Part shown: positions 1-8,097 of the stretch, one piece after another
How the letters are laid out: every line of letters begins with the position of its first letter
Numbering within the stretch: the stretch's first letter is position 1
Assembly (NCBI GenBank): GCA_964547855.1
Contig: CAZJPG010000005.1
Coordinates: forward strand, 1-64,000
DNA: 64,000 nt
Direction: 5' to 3'
DNA from: JBAZHE01 sp964547855
Lineage (GTDB): Bacteria > Patescibacteriota > Patescibacteriia > Patescibacteriales > WJLG01
Notes under the pieces: model-generated
What the model saw: only the letters and a program-made list of their open reading frames with translations
Database searches by the model: none
Told to the model about the DNA's origin: nothing
Position numbers and translations under genes: made by a program

Positions 1-509
1 ACGAAATACTCAAACAGACCAATATCGACATCCTTACGGCCAACACAGAGGCTATAAAAGCCAAATTAGAGGAGCTGGAAGTTAAATATGATGGCGACAC
101 AAAAGAACGCCTAATGGACACCCTTTGGAAGTATTGCCGTAAAAATATAGCCGGCCCAGCTTTCTTGGTCAATCACCCAAAACTCGTATCGCCACTGGCC
201 AAGGCCAAGGAAGATAACCCAGAGCAAGTCGAACGCTTTCAAATAATCATAGCTGGTGCGGAGATCGGTAATGGCTACAGCGAACTAAACGACCCAGTCG
301 ACCAAAGAAAACGCTTCGAAGAGCAGCAAGAATTGATCGACAGAGGCGACAAGGAAGCGATGATGCCAGATTGGGAATTCGTCGAAATGCTCGAACACGG
401 AATGCCGCCAACTTGCGGTTTCGGCTTTGGTGAACGTTTCTTCGCCTTCTTGGTCGATAAGCCAATACGCGAATGTCAAATGTTCCCACTAATGAAGCCA
501 AAAAAATAA
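1..509 (+). CDS. lysS: Lysyl-tRNA synthetase, class II, C-terminal part
   Basis: Partial gene; the 5' end lies outside the window and the reading frame starts at base 3. About 168 C-terminal residues of the catalytic core are present. Typical class II LysRS segments are visible: KNIAGPAFLVNHPKLVSPLAK, the ATP/lysine-site stretch GAEIGNGYSELNDP, and motif 3 around CGFGFGERFFAFL followed by the ending FPLMKPK. The enzyme charges tRNA-Lys in the cytoplasm. Motif 3 has GERFF where bacterial enzymes usually read GIDRL, a divergent but recognisable form. The next gene starts 11 bases after the stop, so the two are probably co-transcribed. Confidence 0.95.
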   Translation, partial: EILKQTNIDILTANTEAIKAKLEELEVKYDGDTKERLMDTLWKYCRKNIAGPAFLVNHPKLVSPLAKAKEDNPEQVERFQIIIAGAEIGNGYSELNDPVDQRKRFEEQQELIDRGDKEAMMPDWEFVEMLEHGMPPTCGFGFGERFFAFLVDKPIRECQMFPLMKPKK

Positions 510-520
510 TTGCCAAAAAA

Positions 521-922
521 ATGACCGGCAAACATCGCTCCACTGGAGCAATAATAAGAGATAAAGACGGAAACTTTTTAATGTTCGACCGAGTAAACCC
601 TCCTTATGGTTGGGCGATTTCCGCAGGACATATAGAAGAAGGAGAGGATCCAGAAAAAGCCATGCTGCGAGAGATCAAGGAAGAGACATCTTTGGACGTA
701 AAAAAATACCGCTTATTATTTCATGAATTCCTGCCTTGGAATTCATGTGTCGGTGGCATTGTCGGCCATGATTGGTGGTTGTATGAGGCGATAGAATGGG
801 AAGGTGATCCAATAATGGAAAGCGAGCACAAAGAAATGCGATGGGTGAAACCAGGGGATCTAAAGAATTATAAATTAGAAGAAGCTGTCGAGTATTGGTT
901 TAAAAAACTAGGATACATATGA
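521..922 (+). CDS. Nudix family hydrolase
   Basis: 133 residues. The Nudix box runs from GHIEEGE through REIKEET, with the G-x5-E-x7-RE-x2-EE spacing intact; the usual Gly after EE is replaced by Thr-Ser. Nudix enzymes hydrolyse nucleoside diphosphates linked to another group; the substrate cannot be told from sequence. I chose the ATG at 521, just after lysS. A longer frame from 473 would lie inside lysS and add 16 residues without family character. The stop overlaps the next start by 4 bases (ATGA), which suggests translational coupling with the deoxyribosyltransferase-like gene. Confidence 0.85.
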   Translation: MTGKHRSTGAIIRDKDGNFLMFDRVNPPYGWAISAGHIEEGEDPEKAMLREIKEETSLDVKKYRLLFHEFLPWNSCVGGIVGHDWWLYEAIEWEGDPIMESEHKEMRWVKPGDLKNYKLEEAVEYWFKKLGYI

Positions 923-1374
923 AAATAACACTTTGTGGTAGTATAGCGTTTTACAAAGAAATGCTAGAGACAAAAAACATCCTGGAAGGGGAGGGGCATG
1001 AAATAAAATTACCACCATTAGAAATAACCGGACGCGATGGCAAGCCGCTTTCAATCACTGATTATTACAAGATCAGAAGAGAGGCTAACAACGACGATTC
1101 TTGGGTCTGGGAAGAAAAGAAAAAGGCGATCTTGGCCCACTTTGAGAAAATCGAATGGTCAGACGTTATTTTGGTTTTAAATTACGACAAAAAAGGCGTT
1201 CCTGGCTACATCGGCGGCAACACCTTAATGGAGATGGGCGTAGCTTTTTATCTTAAAAAGCCGATCTATTTATTAAACCAAGTCCCAGAATTATCCTACA
1301 AGGAAGAAATACTAGGTATGTGGCCAATAATCATTGCCAATGATCTGTCAAAAATCAGCTCCTCCTCCCGTTAA
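919..1374 (+). CDS. Nucleoside 2-deoxyribosyltransferase-like protein
   Basis: 151 residues. It begins with a Rossmann-like strand, MKITLCGSIAF, and has a C-terminal GYIGGNTLMEMGVAFY segment. The Gly-rich turn, acidic residue and helix match the substrate-binding part of the nucleoside 2-deoxyribosyltransferase superfamily. A role in base exchange or nucleotide salvage is inferred; the exact reaction is not shown. It overlaps the upstream Nudix gene by 4 bases, and both may handle nucleotides. A weak hairpin (CCCG/CGGG) sits across its stop codon and is followed by a T-rich tract. Confidence 0.6.
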   Translation: MKITLCGSIAFYKEMLETKNILEGEGHEIKLPPLEITGRDGKPLSITDYYKIRREANNDDSWVWEEKKKAILAHFEKIEWSDVILVLNYDKKGVPGYIGGNTLMEMGVAFYLKKPIYLLNQVPELSYKEEILGMWPIIIANDLSKISSSSR

Positions 1375-1414
1375 TCGGGTGTACAAATTTTTTATACAAC
1401 AAAATATCGAAGAT

Positions 1415-1420
1415 TATAAT
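1415..1420 (+). promoter_or_regulatory. Possible -10 box for serS
   Basis: A consensus TATAAT lies 33 bases before the serS start, in an AT-rich gap. The -35 region is poor (TTTATA at 18 bp), so this is only suggestive. No Shine-Dalgarno sequence precedes the serS ATG. Confidence 0.35.
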
Positions 1421-1452
1421 AAAATTAAAATCGAAAATTTAAAACTATATCT

Positions 1453-2724
1453 ATGTTAGACATAAAATATATTCGCGAAAACGCAGAGGAGGTAAAGAAA
1501 AATTGCGCGGACAGGCTTTCTGGCGCTAATATCGATGAACTCTTGGCGATAGACGAGGAAAGACGCCAAAAAATATCAGAAATAGACTCTTTAAGAGCAG
1601 AAAGAAATCAGGGATCAAAAGGAAAACCAACGCCCGAAGAAATTGAGGCTATGAAAAACAAGAGGGCCAGGATCGCCGAATTAGAAACATCTTTACTAGA
1701 GGTCGAATCTAAATACAACGAATCCTTATTCAAGGTTCCGAATTTAACACATCCAGAAGTAAAGAGAAGTGAGAACGAAGATGATAATCCGGTCTTAGAG
1801 ATCTCCGGAGAACCGACAAAATTCGACTTCGAGGCCAAAGACCATGTTCAGTTGGCAGCCGAGTTAGACTTAATAGATTTCGACAAGGCCACAGAAGTGT
1901 CCGGAGCTAAATTCTATTATCTAAAAAACGAATTGGCCATGATCGAATATGCGCTAGTGCAATATGCCCTAGGCATGCTTTATGGTAAAGGCTATACGCC
2001 AATGGTGACCCCTGACATTGCCAGAGATGAGGTTCTAAAAGGCGCTGGATTCTCTCCACGCGGAGAATCGACCCAAACCTATAGTATCGAAGGGGCAGAT
2101 ATCTCCCTTATAGGAACATCGGAAATAACCATATCTGGATATCATATGAATGAGGTTTTAGAAGAATCGGAATTACCAAAAAAATATATTGCTGTCTCTC
2201 ACTGCTTCCGAACTGAAGCTGGCAGCTATTCAAAGTATTCTAAAGGCATATTCCGCGTCCATCAATTCACTAAGGCCGAAATGTTCCAATACACCAAGCC
2301 AGAGGATAGCGAAAAAGCCCATCAAGAGCTTTTGAATATCGAAAAAGAGATCTTTCAAGGACTAGAGATACCATTCCGCGTAGTAGATCATTGCACGGCC
2401 GACCTTGGCGCTCCATCTTATCGTACATATGACCTTGAGGCTTGGATGCCTGGCAAGCCAAACAAAGAAGGTGGGATGGGGGATTGGGCTGAAATAACTT
2501 CGACCTCTAACTGCACTGACTACCAAGCCAGATCTCTCAACATAAAATACAAGAACTCAGAGGGGAAAAAGGAATACGTGCACATGTTAAACGGCACAGC
2601 CATATCACTTTGCCGCGCCATGATCGCCCTAATGGAAAATCATCAACAGGCCGATGGCAGCATCAAAATACCAGCCGTATTACACAAATATTTGCCTGAA
2701 GGACTGACTATTATAAAAAGATAG
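1453..2724 (+). CDS. serS: Seryl-tRNA synthetase
   Basis: 423 residues, normal length. Residues about 25-105 form the antiparallel coiled-coil arm that recognises the long variable arm of tRNA-Ser. The class II core follows, with motif 2 (CFRTEAG, then RVHQFTKAEMF) and motif 3 (LNGTAISLCRAMIALMENHQ), ending QADGSIKIPAVLHKYL. It attaches serine to tRNA-Ser in the cytoplasm. The ATG lacks an upstream Shine-Dalgarno sequence, like most housekeeping genes here. The next gene (FtsQ-like) starts 40 bases downstream behind its own strong ribosome site. Confidence 0.97.
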   Translation: MLDIKYIRENAEEVKKNCADRLSGANIDELLAIDEERRQKISEIDSLRAERNQGSKGKPTPEEIEAMKNKRARIAELETSLLEVESKYNESLFKVPNLTHPEVKRSENEDDNPVLEISGEPTKFDFEAKDHVQLAAELDLIDFDKATEVSGAKFYYLKNELAMIEYALVQYALGMLYGKGYTPMVTPDIARDEVLKGAGFSPRGESTQTYSIEGADISLIGTSEITISGYHMNEVLEESELPKKYIAVSHCFRTEAGSYSKYSKGIFRVHQFTKAEMFQYTKPEDSEKAHQELLNIEKEIFQGLEIPFRVVDHCTADLGAPSYRTYDLEAWMPGKPNKEGGMGDWAEITSTSNCTDYQARSLNIKYKNSEGKKEYVHMLNGTAISLCRAMIALMENHQQADGSIKIPAVLHKYLPEGLTIIKR

Positions 2725-2764
2725 CTTGTTTTAGAAAAGATAAAATAATTTCAAGGAGGGGAAT

Positions 2765-3634
2765 ATGATCTCCATTTTACCGACCAACAAAAAAGTCGGT
2801 GGCCGCAAACAACTGCTTGACTATAATCAAAAGAGACTGGAGAACCCATTTTATAGCCGAAAAAAGAAGATAAACCATGTCGGCGGACTTAAAACGACTT
2901 TAACAATAATTAGCTTCCTGGTCGTACTAACGTCTTTGGGATGGTTTATTTTTGCCTCATCATATTGGAAAATAAACGACGTATCCATTAATGGCCTAGA
3001 CAGAATGTCGAATGATGAGATATTGAAGATGGTCAGAGATCAGCTATCAGGAAGAAACTGGCTGATTTTGCCGCAAAACAATCTCCTCTTCTTTAATCAA
3101 GAAAAATTCTTAACCCTAGCCAGGGACAAATACCGTTTTCAAGACATTCAAGTGCGCAAAGAATGGCCCAACAAGCTTATTGTCGGCATAAAAGAGAAAA
3201 CCCTAGCCTGTGCCTGGAATGAAGGCGACAGATATTATCTACTAGACTCTGAAGGATACGTACTTGACGACGCCAATCCATTAGAACTCAAAGACAAGAA
3301 TTACCCCTTAATCAGCAACGAATCAACGTTACGAATAGAAGGTGGCCAAATAAAAGCTGACAAAAACTATATCGGCAAAGCCCAAGAAATAACTGATGCC
3401 ATACGCTCTAAAGCACAGGAAGAAATAAGCATCGATCGCTTTATAGTAGACAATGACATAGACACCATAAAACTCGTAACGACCGATGGCGTAAAAGTAT
3501 ATTTCAATACCGCCCAAAATTTAAATAACCAAATAGAAAAATTATTACTGCTCAAAAGAGAAAAATTAAAAGATGACTTTGGGTCAAAAAAATATATAGA
3601 CCTAAGATTTGGCGATAAAATTTATTTTCAATAA
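2765..3634 (+). CDS. ftsQ: FtsQ/DivIB-like cell division protein
   Basis: 289 residues. A basic cytoplasmic N-terminus (about 1-40) is followed by one membrane segment (about 42-67, TTLTIISFLVVLTSLGWFIF). An extracytoplasmic POTRA-type domain begins at WKINDVSINGLDRMS and includes the VRKEWPNKLIVGIKEKTLACAW stretch typical of FtsQ. FtsQ bridges early and late divisome proteins at the septum. A strong AAGGAGG ends 5 bases before the ATG, unlike its neighbours. No ftsA or ftsZ follows; instead a tiny membrane peptide gene comes 6 bases after the stop. Confidence 0.85.
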   Translation: MISILPTNKKVGGRKQLLDYNQKRLENPFYSRKKKINHVGGLKTTLTIISFLVVLTSLGWFIFASSYWKINDVSINGLDRMSNDEILKMVRDQLSGRNWLILPQNNLLFFNQEKFLTLARDKYRFQDIQVRKEWPNKLIVGIKEKTLACAWNEGDRYYLLDSEGYVLDDANPLELKDKNYPLISNESTLRIEGGQIKADKNYIGKAQEITDAIRSKAQEEISIDRFIVDNDIDTIKLVTTDGVKVYFNTAQNLNNQIEKLLLLKREKLKDDFGSKKYIDLRFGDKIYFQ

Positions 3635-3640
3635 AAAAAT

Positions 3641-3799
3641 ATGAGCAACAAAGATGTCGAGAAAGTTTTTAAATTCATCTTCGGCTTAGCGGTTGTGGTT
3701 TTTTGTTTGGTCATAATCGGATTATTTCTGCTGCTGGTAAAATTCTCTCTAAACTTCACTGACACTATACGCATTTTAGGTGTCACTATGACCAATTAA
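3641..3799 (+). CDS. Small single-span membrane protein, 52 residues
   Basis: Short frame starting 6 bases after the FtsQ-like stop and ending in TAA. A charged start (MSNKDVEKVFKF) precedes a long hydrophobic stretch of about 25 residues (IFGLAVVVFCLVIIGLFLLL) and a short polar tail. The position suggests co-transcription with ftsQ, as divisome-associated membrane peptides often are, but function is unknown. No Shine-Dalgarno sequence is seen, so translation may be coupled to ftsQ. Support is the clean membrane-protein composition plus the tight spacing. Confidence 0.5.
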   Translation: MSNKDVEKVFKFIFGLAVVVFCLVIIGLFLLLVKFSLNFTDTIRILGVTMTN

Positions 3800-4152
3800 G
3801 CGGCTAGCGGTTAAAATTTTTTCTCTTTTGGGTATAAATACACCCAAAACCAATTAAAACTCATCCTAGGGCATTTTAGAGGCTCTTATGCTAAAATTTA
3901 GCTTATTTTAGCCATTTTTTGTTAAAATTAGCCAAACAAGTAAAAGCCAATAAAAGACAAAAACAATACCTGGATCAAAAACAGGAAAAAAGAGAAAATA
4001 ATCGAGAAACATAAAGAATGAAAGATAGAAGCCAAGAATGCTGACACTAACGAAATAAAATAAAAAAATAAAAATCATAAAAACATACAGCAGGATCAAG
4101 GAAGGGAGAAAACACGAAAAAACAAAAAAGGCCCAAAAAGGCCTATTTTAAT

Positions 4153-4198
4153 TGATACAGTACTTCGCTTAATCTACATTATGCGAAGTACTGTATCA
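4153..4198. repeat. Perfect 16-bp inverted repeat
   Basis: TGATACAGTACTTCGC is repeated in inverse orientation after a 14-base AT-rich loop. No T-run follows on either strand, so it is not a classic terminator. The word ACTTCGCATAAT, similar to part of this repeat, recurs at 4614-4625 in the recombinase promoter region. Confidence 0.8.
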
Positions 4199-4205
4199 CA
4201 AAGAA

Positions 4206-4239
4206 AGGGTGGCTAGTTTATCAATTAAACCTCCACCCT
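4206..4239. other. Two-tier hairpin
   Basis: A 7-bp stem (AGGGTGG/CCACCCT) encloses a 5-bp stem (GTTTA/TAAAC) with a 5-base loop. On the + strand it is followed by CTTTAAATCTTTT, so it may act as a weak terminator or as part of a structured RNA. Confidence 0.55.
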
Positions 4240-4282
4240 CTTTAAATCTTTTAGAAAAAATTCATGGGTCATGGATCGTGAA

Positions 4283-4516
4283 TCAGCTGGTCGTGATATT
4301 ATGACTCAAAACAAAAAAAACTCCACAACAAGTTACAACCCCCCTGTCGAAGCATACAAGATCTTTAGGGGTCATTTTTGTTATTTCGCTTTTCTCTTGA
4401 TGATTTTTTAATTTTTCAAAAGAAACCTTAATAATAAAAACAACCATAGCTATAAGCGCGACAGCTAAAAGCAATAAGGGTATAGCCTCCATCGAACTTA
4501 AACCCCTATTATTCAT
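4283..4516 (-). CDS. Small type IV pilin-like protein (putative)
   Basis: 77 residues. The start MNNRGLSSMEAIPLLLLAVA matches a prepilin leader: a short basic peptide ending in Gly, cleavage before LSSME, Glu at position +5, then about 22 hydrophobic residues (to VVFIIKV) and a charged tail. Pilins and pseudopilins of this kind are processed by prepilin peptidase; none is encoded in the window. A GAGGGTG ribosome site ends 5 bases before the ATG. The last 30 residues overlap a C-rich/G-rich hairpin and a run of eight Ts, so the true C-terminus may be fortuitous sequence. Could also be a TadE-like or generic membrane peptide. Confidence 0.5.
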   Translation of the reverse strand: MNNRGLSSMEAIPLLLLAVALIAMVVFIIKVSFEKLKNHQEKSEITKMTPKDLVCFDRGVVTCCGVFFVLSHNITTS

Positions 4517-4606
4517 ATAACACCCTCTTTCTAAAAAATAGATGAAATTATAATGAGCTAAAAAAATATAACATCTTTAATATTTTCTGTCAATAATAAT
4601 AAATTA

Positions 4607-4635
4607 TTTAAATACTTCGCATAATATTGTATAAT
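4607..4635 (+). promoter_or_regulatory. Leaderless promoter of the Xer recombinase
   Basis: A consensus -10 TATAAT (4630-4635) ends 6 bases before the ATG at 4642; the -35 at 4607-4612 is TTTAAA with a 17-bp spacer. Transcription should begin at or next to the start codon. Confidence 0.65.
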
Positions 4636-4641
4636 GATCAC

Positions 4642-5601
4642 ATGACCCAAAAACCAATAATAAAATATTTAACGGATTTTTTAGACCACGCCGAAATAGA
4701 AAAAGGACTCTCTCCTAAGACCCAGGAGAATTACTCGCGATTCCTTAATAAGTTTTTCAAATGGCTTGAAGAGAACAATCTTTCCAAGTTAACACCAGAC
4801 AAGCTTACCACGGATCATATCTGGAAATACCGAGTATTCCTCTCTCGACACATCGACCCGCTTAAAAAGGCGCCGCTTAAAAAATCAACGCAAAACTACT
4901 ATTTAATAGCTTTGCGAAGTCTTTTGGAATTCTTCGTCGAAAAGAATATAGAATGCCTGCCGCCAACGAAAATAAAACTTGCCAAAGACAAATCCGACCA
5001 CGAGGTCAAATTTCTTACCCTGCCGCAACTAGAAAGACTCTTGTCGTCCCCAGACACGTCAGATGTCAAAGGATTGCGCGATAAAGCCATCTTGGAATCA
5101 TTCTTCTCCACCGGACTTCGTATCAGTGAACTATCATCGCTTGACCGTGAACAACTTAAGGTCAAAAAAGACACTAAGGAACTGGAAATAGCGGTCGTAG
5201 GAAAGGGATCGAAGGTTAGGACCGTCTACTTCAGCGAACGCGCCGTAGAAGCCCTAAGAAAGTACCTAGACAAGCGCACAGACATCGACAATGCCTTATT
5301 CATCAACTATAAACCAGGAATAGAAAAGACCTCCTCCCCTCGCCGCCTTACAAATCGCGCCATAGAAGATATTGTCAAAAAATACGTTAAAATATCCGGC
5401 TTACCGGTCATGGCCACTCCACACACCCTGCGCCACTCTTTTGCCACTGATCTACTATCCCATGGCGTAGACCTAAGGATCGTTCAGGAATTCTTGGGAC
5501 ACCGCAATATAGCCACGACACAGATATACACCCATGTTACCAATAAACAATTACGTGACATACACAGACAAGCCCATGGCGGAAAAGAGCTAAAAGAGTG
5601 A
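4642..5601 (+). CDS. Tyrosine recombinase of the XerC/XerD type
   Basis: 319 residues. The N-terminal SAM-like core-binding domain (about 1-95, GLSPKTQENYSRFLNKFFKW) precedes the catalytic domain. All catalytic residues are present: Arg in STGLRISEL, Lys in GKGSKVRTV, His-x-x-Arg in TPHTLRHSFATDL, His in LGHRNIATTQIYTHV, and the Tyr in that last motif. Such enzymes resolve chromosome dimers at dif. Patescibacteria often carry a single Xer, so XerC and XerD cannot be told apart. I chose the ATG at 4642 over one 15 bases upstream because the -10 box overlaps the earlier codons. Confidence 0.92.
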   Translation: MTQKPIIKYLTDFLDHAEIEKGLSPKTQENYSRFLNKFFKWLEENNLSKLTPDKLTTDHIWKYRVFLSRHIDPLKKAPLKKSTQNYYLIALRSLLEFFVEKNIECLPPTKIKLAKDKSDHEVKFLTLPQLERLLSSPDTSDVKGLRDKAILESFFSTGLRISELSSLDREQLKVKKDTKELEIAVVGKGSKVRTVYFSERAVEALRKYLDKRTDIDNALFINYKPGIEKTSSPRRLTNRAIEDIVKKYVKISGLPVMATPHTLRHSFATDLLSHGVDLRIVQEFLGHRNIATTQIYTHVTNKQLRDIHRQAHGGKELKE

Positions 5602-5622
5602 TAATTCTCCCCTTTTCACGAT

Positions 5623-5651
5623 TTGACATTATAAAAAATCAATGTTACTAT
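5623..5651 (+). promoter_or_regulatory. Promoter of the 5724 gene
   Basis: A consensus -35 TTGACA (5623-5628), a 17-bp spacer, and TACTAT (5646-5651). The predicted start, near 5658, falls at the foot of the hairpin listed next. Confidence 0.7.
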
Positions 5652-5656
5652 ACAAT

Positions 5657-5692
5657 GACCTGCCGAAAAATCGGACAGGTCTTTGCTTTTTA
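5657..5692 (+). promoter_or_regulatory. Terminator-like leader hairpin before the 5724 gene
   Basis: GACCTG/CAGGTC continues into CCGA/TCGG with an AAAA loop and one bulged A: 10 bp in all, followed by TTTGCTTTTT. It begins essentially at the transcript start. It could be an attenuator, a 5' stabiliser, or the terminator of the upstream recombinase gene with a promoter embedded before it. Confidence 0.65.
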
Positions 5693-5723
5693 AAACCAAA
5701 TCTTTCTTTTTAGGAGGCACTCT

Positions 5724-6248
5724 ATGGAAACAATTGGTAATGTTTCAGAGGGTACAGAAAACAAAGCACAGACAACCAGCTGGATAAAATCCGGCTGCGC
5801 CTGTGGATTTATTCTAAACGATAAAAAATTGAGAGAAATGTCGGCGAACATAAGCCGGGCTATGGTAATGAACCTATCACCAGAAATGCGCGCCATAATA
5901 ATGGCAACCTCCATCATCCATCAAGACAATTTCCTTGATATCTGCCGCATGGTAATGGTCGCCAACGAATCCGGCAGGATCGACAACACAGAATGCTATG
6001 CAAAAGTACTTCGATTGATGCACGCCCAAATACAAGACAAAAAAACCAGAACGAAAATAATACAAGCTCTGTCATTGCTTCCAAGCAACGTCATCATGGG
6101 CGTATATATCAGCGTATTCGAAGAAAAACATGATGCCACAAACAAGAAAAATTTTCTTGGCCGCAAAGAGGCCGATGATTTTCTCGAAGACTGTCTTCCC
6201 TTGATAACCGGCAAAAGTATTCCTCAAAAAGAATTGTGTACAGCTTAA
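5724..6248 (+). CDS. Uncharacterised protein, 174 residues
   Basis: Family not recognised. The protein is mostly helical in composition with no membrane segment or signal peptide. Cys residues occur in SGCACGF (about 24-30), DICRMV and near the end (KELCTA). It has its own promoter, a terminator-like leader hairpin and a strong ribosome site (AGGAGG ending 7 bases before the ATG). A strong bidirectional terminator follows, so it is a single-gene transcript. The strong Shine-Dalgarno sets it apart from surrounding housekeeping genes. I do not assign a function. Confidence 0.75.
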   Translation: METIGNVSEGTENKAQTTSWIKSGCACGFILNDKKLREMSANISRAMVMNLSPEMRAIIMATSIIHQDNFLDICRMVMVANESGRIDNTECYAKVLRLMHAQIQDKKTRTKIIQALSLLPSNVIMGVYISVFEEKHDATNKKNFLGRKEADDFLEDCLPLITGKSIPQKELCTA

Positions 6249-6274
6249 AGTGGCGCCATAAAATCGCTCCACAC

Positions 6275-6306
6275 AAAAACGACCCCGTTCAAAAGGGTCG
6301 TTTTTT
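6275..6306. terminator. Bidirectional terminator
   Basis: CGACCC/GGGTCG stem with an A-run on the left and TTTTTT on the right. It serves the 5724 gene on the + strand and the 6327-6734 gene on the - strand. Confidence 0.85.
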
Positions 6307-6326
6307 AATATCTTCACTATAAAATA

Positions 6327-6734
6327 TCAGTTTCCAGGAGTAGTCTGTTCCGGTGATACTGTTCCGTTTTGTTGCTGGGCCGCAGACATCTCAAGTTGCT
6401 TTTGATAGGCCGCCTCCTGATCCTTTCTGAAGTTATACGCCCTTATGGAGTCGTATATACTAAAGATGGAACAAAGTAAAAGTATCACCGAGAAAAAAGC
6501 GCCCCAACCTTTTTTGAATATTAAAAGGCCAAGCGACGCCAAAATAGATGCCAAAACAGTGAATATGGCCAATTGATAAAGGAAATTAAGCATCCAAATA
6601 ACAAATCCAGAGGCAGAGATCGAGATGCTAACTATAACGATTATCAACGCGATGCCAATAACTATCAACTGCCAAAAAGCGAAATCCACATATTCAGAAT
6701 CCCCGCTCGATGTTCTAGAGAATTTATTTTCCAT
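6327..6734 (-). CDS. Uncharacterised membrane protein
   Basis: 135 residues with about three membrane segments: residues 20-45 (FWQLIVIGIALIIVIVSISI), 49-74 and 77-92. The C-terminal tail is polar and rich in Gln, Ser and Ala (EMSAAQQQNGTVSPEQ). No family recognised. It lies 32 bases downstream of the M23 peptidase gene on the same strand, so the two may share a transcript and an envelope role, which is inference from position only. No Shine-Dalgarno sequence is visible. Confidence 0.65.
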   Translation of the reverse strand: MENKFSRTSSGDSEYVDFAFWQLIVIGIALIIVIVSISISASGFVIWMLNFLYQLAIFTVLASILASLGLLIFKKGWGAFFSVILLLCSIFSIYDSIRAYNFRKDQEAAYQKQLEMSAAQQQNGTVSPEQTTPGN

Positions 6735-6766
6735 AATTTGATTTTTATTATTAATTTTAAAAATTT

Positions 6767-7999
6767 TTAAGGCAAATAATCTAGCGGATCGACCGGAACT
6801 CCATCTTTTCTAACTTCAAAGTGTAAATGAGGTCCAGTGGTCAATGTTCCGGCACCGATAGTACCTGGCAATCCCCCTGATAAGGCTATAGTCTGTCCTT
6901 GTGTTACATACTCGTCCTCTGCCACAAACGACTTAGTCACATGGCCATAGACCGTTGATAGGCCATCACCATGGATCAACATTATGTAACCGTAAGCCTT
7001 GCCTTTAATATTGACCCTGGCCACATAGCCTGAATCAGCTGCGTAAATTGGAGACCCTTGAGGAGAACGGATATCAATAGCTGGATGCTCATAAACATAA
7101 CGAAAAGGATAATCTGGGTCATGAAAATAAGTAGTGATATATCTCCCACTGACCGGCCAAACTAACCCACTAGCACTAAGTTTGATCTTGTTCTTGTCTA
7201 ACGACGCCATCTTTTCACGAACCTGTTTTTCCATGTTCGCTATTTCAGCGGCGGCGGCATCTTGCTCACGTTTAGAGATGGCCAAGAGGTTTTGATACTC
7301 CTTCTCTGAATTCTTGGTCTCTTCCAATACGTAATTCTTCTTCAATTTTTCATCTTCGAGGGCAGTTTTATTTCTTTCTAATTCGGCCTTCAAACTAACC
7401 AAGTCTTTGTTTTTAGCATCCAACTCCGCCTTGTCCAATTCTAAGTCTGATTTCAATTTTTTGAGTTCATCTAAACTATCCCCCATCTCGCGGTTGATAT
7501 CTTCCAAATATTTAACCCTATTAAGAAAATCAGCCAGTGTATCATTAAGCAAAAGTATTTCTAAGGTACTAGCATCACTCTCTCTGTATATCAGCTTGAG
7601 TATATTAGCGATATCTTTTTTCTCTTTATCTATCCTGTCTTCTTTATCGCCTATCTCGATGCTTGTTTTCTTAATCTCTAACGAGACCTCATTTATCTGT
7701 GCTTGAGTGTCCTCTATCTCTATGCCAGCCATCGCTATTTTATTGTCGATCAAAGAAAGCTCTTCCGACAATGTCTCGGCTTCCTCTCTGGCGTTTTGTA
7801 TGGCTTGAGTGTATTGTTTCTTCTGTTTGTCCAATTTGTCTATCAATTCCCGATTACCGCTTATCTCTTGATTTAATTGCCTTATCTCGTCATTCAACCG
7901 ATCATCAGAAGTCCCTAATACCGATCCTGGTGAGGACAGTAATAAACAAAAACAAGCGATTATTGGTAAAATAATCCTAATTTTAGGTATTTTCATCAT
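6767..7999 (-). CDS. Murein hydrolase activator/M23 peptidase, EnvC-like
   Basis: 410 residues. A signal peptide (about 1-30, IRIILPIIACFCLLLSS) is followed by a long coiled coil (about 33-255, many Lys/Glu/Leu heptads). The C-terminal LytM/M23 domain (about 285-405) keeps the zinc-ligand motifs HPAIDI and HLHFEV, so it is probably an active endopeptidase rather than a degenerate EnvC activator. It would cut peptidoglycan cross-links outside the membrane, for example at division. I chose the ATG at 7999, exactly 6 bases after a consensus -10 box; a longer frame to 8044 would run through that promoter. Confidence 0.88.
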   Translation of the reverse strand: MMKIPKIRIILPIIACFCLLLSSPGSVLGTSDDRLNDEIRQLNQEISGNRELIDKLDKQKKQYTQAIQNAREEAETLSEELSLIDNKIAMAGIEIEDTQAQINEVSLEIKKTSIEIGDKEDRIDKEKKDIANILKLIYRESDASTLEILLLNDTLADFLNRVKYLEDINREMGDSLDELKKLKSDLELDKAELDAKNKDLVSLKAELERNKTALEDEKLKKNYVLEETKNSEKEYQNLLAISKREQDAAAAEIANMEKQVREKMASLDKNKIKLSASGLVWPVSGRYITTYFHDPDYPFRYVYEHPAIDIRSPQGSPIYAADSGYVARVNIKGKAYGYIMLIHGDGLSTVYGHVTKSFVAEDEYVTQGQTIALSGGLPGTIGAGTLTTGPHLHFEVRKDGVPVDPLDYLP

Positions 8000-8005
8000 A
8001 ATTAA

Positions 8006-8034
8006 ATGATAGCACAAAAAAGGCTTATTGGCAA
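8006..8034 (-). promoter_or_regulatory. Leaderless promoter of the M23 peptidase
   Basis: Read on the - strand: TTGCCA (-35), 17-bp spacer, TATCAT (-10), 6 bases, then ATG. The rpmA promoter points the other way 24 bp to the right. Confidence 0.7.
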
Positions 8035-8057
8035 AAATAGCCAAAGTAAAGGCTTTC

Positions 8058-8086
8058 TTGACACTACTCTCCCCTTTTGTTATACT
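8058..8086 (+). promoter_or_regulatory. Promoter of rpmA
   Basis: TTGACA (8058-8063), 17-bp spacer, TATACT (8081-8086): nearly perfect housekeeping consensus. It leaves a leader of about 110 bases. Confidence 0.85.
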
Positions 8087-8097
8087 AAAAATGCGTC

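Larger units (their letters stand above)
3800..4282. other. Hairpin-rich intergenic region
   Basis: No convincing gene. The DNA is AT-rich with repeated GCTAAAAT/TTTAGC-like words. Four inverted repeats are visible: TTTTGGGT/ACCCAAAA (3826-3849); AGGCC/GGCCT with flanking A and T runs (4129-4144), a possible bidirectional terminator; a perfect 16-bp stem with a 14-base loop (4153-4198); and AGGGTGG/CCACCCT enclosing GTTTA/TAAAC (4206-4239). The last three lie within 111 bases. Confidence 0.6.

Noticed and set aside
3908..4099. A 63-codon Phe/Tyr-rich frame on the - strand
   Set aside because: Low-complexity AT-rich sequence without a ribosome site; composition explained by the A-rich + strand.
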